Source of the DNA: Punica granatum
Lineage: Eukaryota > Streptophyta > Magnoliopsida > Myrtales > Lythraceae
DNA length: 64,000 nucleotides
Assembly: GCF_007655135.1 (NCBI RefSeq)
Contig: NC_045128.1
Coordinates: 15,020,230-15,084,229, forward strand
Direction of reading: 5' to 3'
This document shows, one piece after another, positions 45,668-56,947 of this stretch (the first letter of the stretch is position 1; every line of letters starts with the position of its first letter). The translations under genes and the position numbers were made by a program. Under the pieces are notes generated by a model, which worked only from the letters and a program-made list of their open reading frames with translations, had not been told where the DNA came from and ran no database searches.

Positions 45668-46003
45668 TTAGTGACGATTGCCTTCAATTGTAAATTTTAG
45701 CAGTTGCTCCCTTAGATGAGCCTCCATGCTTTTGAATGCAAAAATAATGGCGGGTAGATCATTACTTTGAAAAGTCTCTAGAGCCTTCCTCATCTTATCT
45801 TCAGTGACTTCGAGTGATTCCCTCGCTGTACCAATGACTTGGATAAGCCATTTTTGTTGATTCCAAGATTTTGGATAAAGCTCATTTGTTTTAGATGGGC
45901 GGTCTAGAATACCACTTTGAATCCAAATTGGCCTCTTCAATGGTGCTTTGGAATTATCATAGGCCGATACCGAAATTTGTTTCGGATAAGCAATGTAGGA
46001 CAC
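45668..46003 (-). pseudogene. Unrecognised 111-codon frame inside the LTR element
   Basis: The translated frame is of ordinary composition (for example SWNQQKWLIQVIGTARESLEV, and a Glu/Leu-rich C-terminal helix), unlike the low-complexity frames around it, and lies in the element orientation. I do not recognise the family. It may be a remnant of a gag-like protein; that is a guess from position only. Confidence 0.25.
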
Positions 46004-46146
46004 TCCTTGAACATCAATTGCCCTTTGGTTTTCTCAAGAATCATGATAATCAAGGGTCAGATTTATGTATTGCCATTTTGAACTATGAGAAGTTGTTTTA
46101 CATGGCTCCGACATGTCCACAACATTGTAGTAACATGTACAGTAAA

Positions 46147-46685
46147 TGACGCGGCATGGTTCATGGCTTCTCGCACCTAAATCTTAATTTAGACTCAAAA
46201 GGAATAGATCACGTCTAAACCCAATGAATAACACCCAACAGGGCCATGGAAGAAGATAAAAGCTCTCAACTTTATCAATGAAATATAATTGTTCTTGATT
46301 ATAGAGATGTAAAGTTGTGTCTTACAATGAGAGGACATCTCATATATATAGGCCTAAGACAACTAATAAGATTCTGCAATAAGAAACTGACAACTAGACT
46401 CCTGCTAAGTAACTTTCCTAAATAAAAGTATGAACTTGTTCCAAATAGAAGACTTATGACTCTTGACTCAAACTAAAATAGGAAATATATAATAGCTAAT
46501 CTTAAATATTTTTTTATCTAAATAAAATATACTACCTAATTAAAATTATAGTATTCCTAATTTGTAGATCAAGACATCTCGTCTTCGGTTTCTATATTAC
46601 GAGAATCATTCCTTGATATATCTAATATATGTTTCTTCGGGCTTGGCTTTTCGATATATATTTGGTCTAAAAATCATCTTCGTCA
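46147..46685 (-). repeat. 3' LTR of another element, with polypurine tract
   Basis: Begins TGACGCGGCATGG and ends CTTCGTCA in the plus-strand view, the same TGACG...CGTCA end type as the Ty3/gypsy LTRs at 23757-27810, and its GGCATGG start also resembles the LTR at 60071. It is followed at once by TTCTCCCCCACTT (46686-46698), whose complement is a purine tract, as expected just inside a minus-strand 3' LTR. A TATA-like ATATATATAGG/complement lies near 46334. Its own element continues to the right but no coding domain is recognisable. Confidence 0.55.
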
Positions 46686-47076
46686 TTCTCCCCCACTTGT
46701 GAAAAGCTCGACCTCGAGCTTTCAAGATGATGCAGATGTCATGCTCGACATGAGGTTGGATTCCTTATAGTGTCAAATCTTTAATAACAGCTATCCTTTG
46801 GAATCTCGTACGTGAGAAATTATATACTGGTGGCATCTTTGGGATCTTTTTTTTCTAAAGGTGATTCTTTCACGATCAAAACATACAACTCTTGTGATTT
46901 TGAAGATATCCCTACCTTTGTCTCCATTACTTCTTCCTTTTTGATATCATCTATCTTCTTGAGAACTTCCTTTTTAAGAACATTGTTCTTGAAATCTTCC
47001 TAAATCTGCTCCTCCTTGCAGTCAACTGGTTGTAGTTTCTTGATGTAGAATCGGACCAAAAATCAGGCTCGTCAGT

Positions 47077-47372
47077 AAAGGTTACTAATGTTTAGTGGAC
47101 CTTGTGTGGTCGGATCATAAGAAATCATTGAGTATAGTAGTGACTCATCACACATGACGGTCTCATTACAATATTCTATGGCACTAAAATCGTGGTGGGC
47201 AGTCATAGCATTAGTCTCCCAAGAATAATTGTATTAAAGGTTACTAATGTTTAGTGGACCTTGTGTGGTCGGATCATAAGAAATCATTGAGTATAGTAGT
47301 GACTCATCACACATGACGGTCTCATTACAATATTCTATAGCATTAGTCTCCCAAGAATAATTGTAGTGAGCC
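47077..47372. repeat. Tandem duplication, 159-bp period
   Basis: AAAGGTTACTAATG starts units at 47077 and 47236. The units are almost identical, except that the second lacks a 28-bp piece (GGCACTAAAATCGTGG and the following bases). The near identity shows a recent event inside an otherwise old element. Confidence 0.85.
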
Positions 47373-48522
47373 ATTGGGTATGGTCGAGACTCATCGGCCT
47401 CATATTATTCATTGATAAAAATATATTCGGGGACTGGCGGAGAAATCTTATGCTTGAAAAGATCAGAGTTCTTAGCCGCTGGTAGCAGCTCTTGGGTTAC
47501 TGGGATGGCCTCGTATGACTAAATAGTATCAATTTGATGAATGGCTGATGGAACTGAATGCTGCCATTGAGTCGACTTTATCAAATCATTCATGATAGAT
47601 CTCGCGGCATCTTGAAATAGATCCGGCTGAACTTCTATTGTTTGAATCGGTGGTAGCTGAACTTATTGCCTCTCGCTGACTGGAAGAGCCAAGGGTGCCT
47701 CTACCTGATTTTGTGTCCCTGCAGGAGTACAAGCGCTACATAAGAAACTTGCTCGAAGCATTGTGTCATCACTTAAATGGCCTGCATGAACTCAGTGGCC
47801 ATGGCATCTCCCAATTGAGATTGTCGGATCATCACCGATTGACTAATTAGAAGCATAGTAGTGTCTTGGTGGGATCTTTGTAATTTTTCATGATATCCCA
47901 CTGGGTGTGCCAAAAAATATTACGAGCGTGTCAGAGACGAAGAGTCTCGAGATTGTGTGGATGTGCTAAACTGACTTCTAACTAGATGAAAGTGAATGGC
48001 TTCATGCCTTGCAATGCAAAAGGACTTAGAATGGAAAAAGTCAACTGATGTAGAAATTTAACTTGCTGCAAAATAAATATAGTAGAACTTCAATTTAATT
48101 GAAAAGACTTGTTGCACAGAATAAAATTTGAACGAACTACAAAAGCTAGATGGATCAAACTAAAAACAATAGGAAATGTTAACGCGGACATCTTCATAGA
48201 ATGTCGGTTTGTGTCCGGGTGTGAGCATCTCCTCCTCCGCTCCCTAAGTCTTCTATTTATAGAGAAATCTTGCTTGATTTTCAAGTCCCACAAGTCCACA
48301 ACTCCCACTAGCAGATGGTAGGAACTTCCCACTTTCAACTCCCATTACATGAGCAATTACTTGGTGAAGTAGTTGCTGCTCTCTTATTCTTGTGGCTCAA
48401 GCACACGTACAAAACATCTTCATAATTATCCCATTTCTTTTAATTTCTAATGATTATCTCTTCATACAAGCTTCAAAATTGGTTAGACTTTCAATGGGGT
48501 CCAAAGTTTTGGCGTCACATTC

Positions 48523-49677
48523 CACTCTAATTTCTTAAACCCGTTCGGTAAAAGGGTTTTATTGCAATATGAAAACGTAAAAACTAAAATAAAATGAATA
48601 AAACTAAAACATTAAATTAGAAAATTTAAATAAATAAGACATTATAGTTATGATAAAGTAACATAAATTATTTTTAAAATTAAAATAATGTAAATAAAAT
48701 AAAAAAGAAATTAAAAATAATAGCGAAAAATTTAAAATCAAATGATAGAAAGTTAAAAATCAAATAAGGAAAACAAAAATGAAGAATGAATTTTTAAAAA
48801 AGACAAGTATTTTATTTTACTTTAATTTTTAAATAAATTTTTATTTAAGGTCATTGCATTCTAACATATAATTCTAACAAATGATTGCCAAAGCAAATCA
48901 ACTAAATAAAATCACATGCAAAGATAGAAGTATGATCAATGCATTTCAACTCATATTGAGAGAAGGGGTCTTCAATCACTCAATACGGGTCCTCTTGTAT
49001 GGCAGAGTGGAAGTTAGAATGCATTGAGCGACAAACAGAGAAAAATGAGTAATCATTGGCATTGATAATAATAAAGGTTACAGATAGAAAAGAGGATATG
49101 CCTCGAGTCAAGCATGCACAGTATGAATGACCCGTATTGACCAAGGTTGAAAGAAAATAGCTACAGAACATAATTTATACACATGAATGACTGCAAAGAG
49201 TAAATCACTACAATATTTAAACTAAATCAAGGAGAAATCAAGTTCTAATGGGGCTGAATTGATATTAGAGCTTAGTCCATAACTTGTAATCAACGCGAAA
49301 ATCCATATATATGCCATTCCTTTTCTAGCAGTTGTTGTATGTTGTCGACTACCTACCCTATCAATCTAGATTCTAGAGGCTTCTAGAAGCATATGGACGC
49401 AGTTGACCTTCGACTTAACGTCGGTATGGGTCTGCCTATTACCCTGATCAACTGCAGGAATAGAACTCAAAGTTGAGCTAGAGGGAGTAAATTGATGACA
49501 GATAAAATGAAGGGGAAGAGAATGCCAAAGGGAGCATGAAATAAATCATAAATCAACACTATAGTTATTTGACAGTCATTTTATTTTTGCAAGTGATCTT
49601 TCTCTCTCGAGAAGATCGTGAGCAAGGTCCTATGAGGCAAGAGGAGGAGGAGGAGGAGGAGGAGATGATACCGGGAT
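48523..49677. other. AT-rich intergenic DNA
   Basis: No gene is seen. The stretch 48570-48850 is extremely A-rich. A degraded primer-site-like TTGATATTAGAGC lies at 49258-49270 but without an LTR end before it that I can define. A GAG triplet run occupies 49641-49664. Confidence 0.45.
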
Positions 49678-51484
49678 TATCAGCACCTCATTTTGGTCCA
49701 CCGGCTCAAAATGGGCAAAATTGTCATTTCTATCATTTATCGGAGGGGAGTATTTTTAGTTAATTGCTCGAGCATTCATGACTTCTGAAAATAGGGCATT
49801 TTCTCAAATTAACGCCAATTTACCGATTTTCAGATAAAGTACTCTACGGGACGTATTCGGATTGCACATGCATCAACTTCAATTTTCAAAACTCTGAACA
49901 AAAACTCGAGGTTGAAAAATATTTTTATGTACAATATTGATTCCTGAATTTTTCTAAACGCAATGGTGATCCCAAATTATTTTTTGGATGTCCGATTGAA
50001 AAGACAAAAATTTTAGGCTTTACGTGCAGTGATTTTCGATTTGTTCAAATTCGAGTCGATGCTCGGGATTGAAAGTATTTTTCCATGTGATATCGATCCT
50101 TGAATTTTTCTAAACGCAACAGTATTTTTGGATTATTTTTTGGACATCTGTTCGAAAGGACGAGGAATTCAAAAATAATCAAGCGATTAAAATCGACGCG
50201 CATCTGGGGGTCGATATCGATTTTAACGAGTTTCGTTCTTCATTGATACAAATTGAAATTCTCATAGAGTCGATTATTTCTTCAATCTCTTGATCTCGAA
50301 ATTCCCGTTCCGAAAATGTCGACGGAAGAATCGAATTTTACGAAAAACGCTTGTACGAGTAATAAAATAAAAGAATATATAAAAATAAAAAAATGAAATA
50401 ACAAAATCGGTCCAGATCTTGACCGTGGTCACCTTCTTCCCTCCCCCAGTCTCTTTTTCCCTCTCTCTGCTGAAATCGTGCCTGCAACCATCTTCCGCTC
50501 CCTTTTCTTTTCCATTTCTCCTTATTTGTCTTTCCGATTTCAGCTTTCACCCCTGCAGAACCATTGCTGTTCATATTCCTGCAGCCCTGCATGGTTTCAC
50601 TGTCACGCCATGCATGCCATCCTCATCACGTTTTCGGATTTTCTTCCTCCGCTGATGAACGTTTCTTTTCCTTTTTCTTTTTATTTCTTTCTTTTCTCCT
50701 CCTTGGCAGCGCGTTCACCCATTTGCTTTGCCCGGTTCATCCCCTTTTAGTCCTTTTGGTCGCTCCTTTTCCTTCTCAAGTGTACCCGAGCCTGATCTCT
50801 TTCCTTCCAGCTGCAACTTGCTACACCTCTCTGCAGCTCCTGCTGGCTTCAGCTACTCTCCCTCACGTTTCCTCTTCACGGGCCCTCTCTCTCTCTCTCT
50901 CAGACAACACAGAAGAAACAGATGGACTGAGGGAAAGAGAGAGAAAAGAAAAAAAAAAGAAGAAAAAGGGCAGACAGAACAAAAACACAAAAAACGGAAC
51001 AAGAGAAAAGGGCGGGAGGAACCCACGACTCGCCCTCAGCTCGTCTCTTAGCTGGACTTTTCTCCACCCGAACAGACCCCCCAGCTCGTCCTCTCCATCC
51101 AACAGGTTCCCGCAGCTCACAAAAACCGACTCTCTCAGCTCACTGCAGCTCGATCTTTCCCTCACGGAACGCTCTCGGCTGAGCTCGACTTTTCTCCCAG
51201 CTGGCCCCCAATTGGAACTCTCTCTTTCCCTCGGCTCTCACCCTAATCTCATGCCCTCAGCTCCCTTGGAAACGCCATTAGCTCACTGCCAGACCCCTCA
51301 GCTCTTTTCTCACTCCTCTTCCCTCAGCTTGCCCGCACCGACACCTCACACGGACCGCTCCTCTTCTTCCTCTTCTTTTTTCCTCAGTTCAGACATGCTC
51401 CAGTTCCTCTCATCCTCTCTGCTCAGTCCTGGTGCCCTTCCCTCAGCTCACATACTCTCCCCGTCTCTTGGAATCTCAATCTGA
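49678..51484 (+). mobile_element. Giant-LTR-like unit C, 5' part only
   Basis: The left end, TATCAGCACCTCATTTTGG at 49678, matches the minus-strand starts of units A (TGTCAGCACCCCATTTTGG) and B (TGTTAGCACCCCATTTGG), followed here by TCCACCGGCTC as in A. So C is a relative inserted in the opposite direction. It runs through AT-rich U3-like sequence with a TATATAAAA-type motif near 50372-50382, then a strongly pyrimidine-rich leader (50430-51480), and stops at about 51484 where gypsy integrase sequence begins. I do not see the other LTR end. The 306-codon plus-strand frame at 50564-51484 is Ser/Leu-rich low complexity and is not called as a gene. Confidence 0.5.
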
Positions 51485-53438
51485 GGCAATTGTCTTAGGA
51501 ACCCCATGAAGTCGAATGATCTCCCAAAAGTAAAGATCATCAATAGTTGTAGCATAAAATGGCCTGTTGCAAGGAACAAATTAAGTCATCTTAGAAAACC
51601 GATCTGCTACAACCATAATAGAATCCTTGTTTCGTCGTATTTTTGGAAGCCCAAGTACAAAGTCCATACTCACATCTTCTTAGGGGGCTTATGGCATCGG
51701 TAATGGAGTGTATAGTTCATTATTCTGACCCTGGGATTTGGCAATGTGACAACTTTTGCATCACTGAATGAACTTGCAAACATCTCTTTCCAACTTTGAC
51801 CAATAAAGATGCTCATGAATACGTGCTATAGTTTTTTCTCTCCCAAAATGTCCTGCCATTCCACTGCTATGTGCTTCGAAAATAATTACTTCTCCGAGTG
51901 ACCCTCGAGGAACGCCCAAACTATTGCCCTTGAAAAGATATCCCATTAGCAAAACAACATCCTTAGAAGGTCCTCACACACATTCGGCCCATATGTTGCA
52001 AAAATTAGCATCCGACCTCCAGCCTCTTAACCTTCACTTCCAAAGCTAATAATAGTAAATGTCTTCGACTAAGAGTATCGACAACTACATTTTATTTTCC
52101 AGCGTTATGCCTTATACAAAGATGAACGTTTGCAAATACTCCACCCAGTCAGTGTATCTCCGAATTAGCTTATGTTTCCCACTAAGAAACTTCAACGCCT
52201 CATGATCGGGAACAATATAAACAGTTACGGTAGTAAATATTGACTCCAATGGTTCAAAGCACAAACTATTGGATAAAATTCCTTATCATAAGTTGAATAC
52301 TTCGTGCGAGCTTCATTTAGTTTCTCACTATAAAAAGTAATGGGCTTAGCCTCTTGGCTTAGGACAACATGGATTTCCACATTGAAAGCATCACACTCAA
52401 CTTTGAAAACTTTGTTAAAATCTGGAAGAGAGAGAACTGAAGCAGTCGTTGCCTTCTTTTTTATGAGCTCTAAACTCACTCCCGCCTCTTTTGTCCATAT
52501 AAAGTTGCCTCCTTTCAAACATTCTGTAGTAGGCGCAACTGTGGTACTAAAGTTCTTGATGAAGCGTCAATAAAAGGAAACAATAATATGAAAGCTTAGA
52601 ATATCGTGAATTGTTTAGGGAACAAGTTAGCTGCAAATTGTTTCAATTTTACTTGGATTCATCATCACGCCTTCCTTAGAAATAACATACCCCAGGAAAA
52701 TCACACTTTCGGTGAAGAACTAACACTTCTTTAAGTTTTTGTATAGTCGTTCATCCTTTAAAATCTGAAACACCTGCCAAAGATGATTCAAGTGCTCCTC
52801 TTTGTCTTGGCTGTAAACTAGTATATTATCAAAATCTACAACAACGAACTTCCCACTAAACGACCAGAAGATGTGGTTCATCAAACGCATGAAAGTGATT
52901 TGAGCATTCTATAAACCAAAGGGCGTCACCATCCACTCGTAAAGTCCATCTCTTGTCTTGAACGATGTTTTCCGTTGATTCTTTGGTCGTATTCGAATAT
53001 GATGGTAGCCGCTTCTAAGATCAATCTTCGAAAATATCTTGGCACCATGGAGTTGATCCAACAAATCATATGGCCGAGGAATCAGGAATCGATAGCTAAT
53101 CGTGATCTTATTCACCGCTCGACTGTCAATGCACATTCTTCATGATCCATCCTGCTTAGGTACTAGAAGGGCTGGTATTGCATACGGACTCTTGCTCTCT
53201 AGAACCAAGCCTTTGACAAGGAGCTCTTACACTTGTCTTTGTAACTCCTCATGCTCCTTTGAACTAATTTGGTATGCCAACTTGTTAAGGATGAAAGCTC
53301 CCAGAACAAAGTCAATGTAATGCTGGATATCTCTCATGGGTGGAAGTCCTTTTGGAATTTCCTTCGAGAAAGCACAAGAGAATTCTTCGAGTAATTGGTG
53401 AACCTCAATAGTAACTTATATCTTCTCGAGATTCTCTT
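51485..53438 (-). pseudogene. Ty3/gypsy pol, 3' half (RT, RNase H, integrase)
   Basis: Right to left: reverse transcriptase with PYAIPALLV near 53170, [13 protein letters not shown] at 52909-53136 and a degraded active site DFDNIL near 52825 where YFDDIL is expected; RNase H at 52225-52518 (KVECDAFNVEIHVVLSQ, YDKEFYPIVCALNHW); integrase zinc region at 51761-51952 (HSSGMAGHFGREKT) and a piece of the core ending in HGVPKTIA at 51485-51515. Multiple stops and frameshifts. The element is cut on the left at unit C and on the right by unit B; its 5' half continues at 58546. Confidence 0.88.
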
Positions 53439-55920
53439 TGTACGGACCCGAATGTGAACTCTCGTCGGGGCCCGCATGCGCGCGACCGAATCACGCGGCT
53501 TGGGAGTGTCCACATTCCCAGGGATGCGTGACGGACACGCGTAAGAAGGAGTCGCCACTTATCATTTTATGACCCGAAGGTCGAGGGCCGATAAGTTACC
53601 TGGGTCTAGGGGTATGAAACACCTAGTTTTGCTAAAGCATTGGTTTGTACGAAACTGGAAAGTCCAAGTTCGGGGGTTCACGTTACTTGCGGGCCTATAT
53701 TCCGCATGCCCTTTCGGTACTCTGGTTTGCTAGGCTTGCAATTTTATTTCATTTATCGCGTGAATTAAGCTGCGCTCAGCTTACACGTTTTGACACCAGA
53801 AATTTGGTGAACTAAACGATGTCGGTTGAGAAGCCGAAAGAGAAGTAAACCCGTATGTCAGGGAATCAGTTCACTATCTTGCACTACAGTTCATCAATCT
53901 ATGATGTTTGAATTCCTGCGTGAACCGGAACCTCGAAATCTTGGGATTACTCTTATTTGGGCAAGCATTCGACCGATTCGATTAATTAGACTCTCGGACC
54001 GTTCGCTCACCGATTAAGATTCTTACAGAATGAATGTATAAAATAAATCCTTACAATGCTCTCAAAACAATAAATACAAATTACAAATGATTGAATCCCA
54101 ATCGATTTGCGTTTGGTTATTATTCCGCTCCGACTCGCCGTGAGTTCAGGGAAAAATCGAAAAACTGAAATTCAACTAAGCTCTTAGTGAATGGGGCATT
54201 GAACCCGTGACTGATGATTAGGGCGTTGAACCCTAAGTGCAATGCGTCCTATGGGTCAAGCTCGACTCGCATAGACAAACAATAGCAGAAAAAGTAACAA
54301 ACAATATGCAGATTGCAGACAATGTCTTTGTTATTGCCAAGTGTACGTGGATTAATAAGTTACTAACCCAGGGGTGTTTTTGCAAGCAAATGCCATATGT
54401 TAAACAAGTAAACGCGTGCAAAACATTTTGCATTCGGCTTTATTTCAATGAGCTGACAGGCATGATGTCTATAGTCAAGTCCTTTTTGTGTGGAATGCTT
54501 TTAAAGTTGTTCTGTATTGTGACACTGAATTTTCACTGAATTAGTCAAACTCCTGTTTTGACTCTAGATTTGGAACCTAGAGTTCCCCTAACCATTATCT
54601 AGTATTTGGTTAGATCGAGTGAAAGGTTAATCAGCGTTTTTGCATATTTTGTGATAGAGATAACCATTCTAGTTGCCCAAGTCTACGATAGGAAGACAAA
54701 AACTCATCAATGGATAAGAAAAGGCTTTGTAGATGAATCTACACTTGAATAGGTAGCCTATTCTTATCCTGATACCGTAGTGTTTCTGTCGAGTAACCCT
54801 AGGGGTGTCGTTGAATTATGAAAAAACGATTTTGCCCTTTATTTGAAAATTATTTTCAGAAAAGAAAAACATCGCAGTGCGGGCCACCTCGAAAAAGCCA
54901 AAGAACCGATCAATCTAACCATAAGTGATTTAGAAAGATCTTTCGTATCCTGACCTGAGTTACTTGAAATCAGGTAAAAACTCAAGTTGAGACACATAAA
55001 TCCTTTCTAGACGTCTGTGCTACATCGGATTGCGCGTTTTGGGTTTTGAAATAGACAAGTTTTGAAGAAGGCATTAACGTTATTTAACAACTCATCGAAA
55101 CGAGTTATCAGTTAATTGCCAATTCATGCAAACTTATCAGTGCCAAGTGGATTTAATCGTGTAAACGTCCCGATTAACCTGTTGGTGGATTTATAGCTTA
55201 AAATTAAATGTTGAATGCAGTAAATGTGCGGATTACAAACAACAGACAAATCATGGATTGATCCACTGAATGAAGTTCGAGAACCCGAAAAGCTTAATTT
55301 AATGAAAACAATTCATGACACGATGACCAAGACGGGTCCAAGAAAGTAGAGGATAATTTGGTCAAAATGACCAAAATACCCTCGAAACCCAAATGGCCCC
55401 GAAAGAGTCACCGATACATGAACTCATGAATTTTGCTTTAAAAATAATGTTTTAAAGTTGTTAGCATCCGGGATTTGCGACGATATTGAAATTTGCAATT
55501 TGCACAAAATCCGAGAAATGGATTTTATCGAGGTAAAGAGACCGTTCTTGACCTGAATAAGGTTGAAGAACCTTCGGCTCTTTCCTCATGGGAATAGCCA
55601 TGGGTTTTCTTGACCCATTTTGGGTTTCAAGCATTCTCTTTAATCTAATTTCGACTATTTCTCGCATGCTCAAACGTTAAACATGATAAATGACACGTAT
55701 TTAACAAAGCCGGTATTGCCATGATTTGGAAAACACATTTTAAACATACAAACATGCATAAACATATTATTTATGGAATCGATAAAACAATACCGGCTCC
55801 ATGGATGCGGGATGAGACTGTAAAAAGTCGAGTTGGTCCATTGGTGGGTCGGGTTTGGACTGTTTTGGCTTGAACAGACCCGAATAGCACATAAATTTTT
55901 GACCCAACTGAGCAAGTTTC

Positions 55921-56450
55921 GGGTCGGACGTCAAGGTCGGCGGCTCCTGATGGTATTTTGCTGCAACGTCGGCGGCTCCCGTATCCTAATTGACCTCCGG
56001 AGGTGACTGTGGTGGTTGTTCGAAGAAAAGAGACTCGAGTCGACCCGTATAGCCCTGCAAAAATCAAACAAAACAGAGCGGGCCCAGAAACAGCCTCAAC
56101 TGGGCAATGTTCGGGTCAAACGTCACCACGGTGGCTTCCGATGGAATTTTGATGCAAGGTCAGCGGCTCCCGACTCCTAAGAGACCCACGCAAGTGGCTG
56201 TGGTAGTTGTTTGGTTCCAGAGTTATCGGATTGACCCGAATAACTCTGCAAAGATCACAGAAAACAGAGTACGTCATGGAAATAGACCCGACTGGGCAGT
56301 TTTTGGGTCGGACGTCACCATGGTGGCTCCCGATGGAATTTTGATGCAAGGTCAACGAATCCCGACTCCTAACTGACCTCCGGAGGTGGCTACAATGGTA
56401 GTTTTGCAAAAAGAGTCTCGAATCGACCTGATCTATAAAGAAAATCGCAA
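55921..56450. repeat. Tandem repeat in unit B, 192-bp period, about 2.8 copies
   Basis: Units start at 55921 (GGGTCGGACGTCAAGG), 56113 (GGGTCAAACGTCACC) and 56305 (GGGTCGGACGTCACC), each followed by GGCTCC, a GATGGNATTTTG motif, CGGCTCCCG-like sequence and TGACCTCCGGAGGTG or its variant. Unit A lacks this array at the matching place, so it expanded in the B lineage. Confidence 0.8.
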
Positions 56451-56936
56451 GTGAATTTGAAAATTCGACCTAATTGGGCAGTCGGGCTGTTTCTTCTTGC
56501 TGGGTTAAAACCAGCAGGTTTTTCTTAAATTTCTCGACTCCTTGACACCCTAGGGTTGTGTGGGGAGGTGTTTGATGGGTTTTGGCAGTTCAAACCGGTC
56601 CGAAAATGCATGAAACTCGGGTTGCCATTTTTGACCCGAGAGAGCAAAAATCTGTTTGGTTCTGTGGTGGGCTGTTCCGATGGGTTGGATGCTTCAAACT
56701 TAAAATCTAAGCTCGGAAATGGATAGAGGGAGACAAGAACATGTGGGATATGAAGTTTGGATTTAAGCCGGGATGGTGAATACTGTGATTCTGACTTAAG
56801 TTTTGAGGGTTTTTGCTTGGTTTTTGCTTTGCTGAAACTTGCTGCAATTTTCTCAAGTCTTGGAGAGCATTTGAAGAGTGAGAAAGCTTGAGAGAGATGG
56901 CTAGGAGGTGTATGATTAAGTTAATGACATTTGGGC

Positions 56937-56947
56937 AATATATAGGT
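56937..56947 (-). promoter_or_regulatory. Candidate TATA box of giant LTR B
   Basis: On the minus strand CCTATATATTG is followed after about 40 bases by CCATCTCTCTCAAGCTTTCTC, a typical plant leader composition. It corresponds to the TATA candidate in unit A at 42650-42661. Confidence 0.5.

Larger units (their letters stand above)
44762..48517 (-). mobile_element. Decayed LTR retrotransposon with foreign LTR sequence inside
   Basis: Two direct repeats of about 600 bp, 44762-45357 and 47918-48517, align along their length (shared CAATGCAAAAGG, GGAACTTCCCACTTTCA, CAAGCACACGT, TTTCAATGGG). A TATA-like CTATAAATAG on the minus strand near 48256 in the right copy shows the direction. The inner part has no recognisable gag or pol, and contains a different LTR end at 46147-46685. 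The PBS-like GGCACACCCAGTGGG (minus strand, about 47898-47912) is not of the initiator-Met type. A GTCAC pentamer lies near both outer ends but outer boundaries are not certain. Confidence 0.6.

Noticed and set aside
50564..51484. 306-codon plus-strand open frame
   Set aside because: Ser/Leu/Pro-rich low complexity derived from a pyrimidine-rich leader; other frames of both strands are open there too, and no domain is seen.
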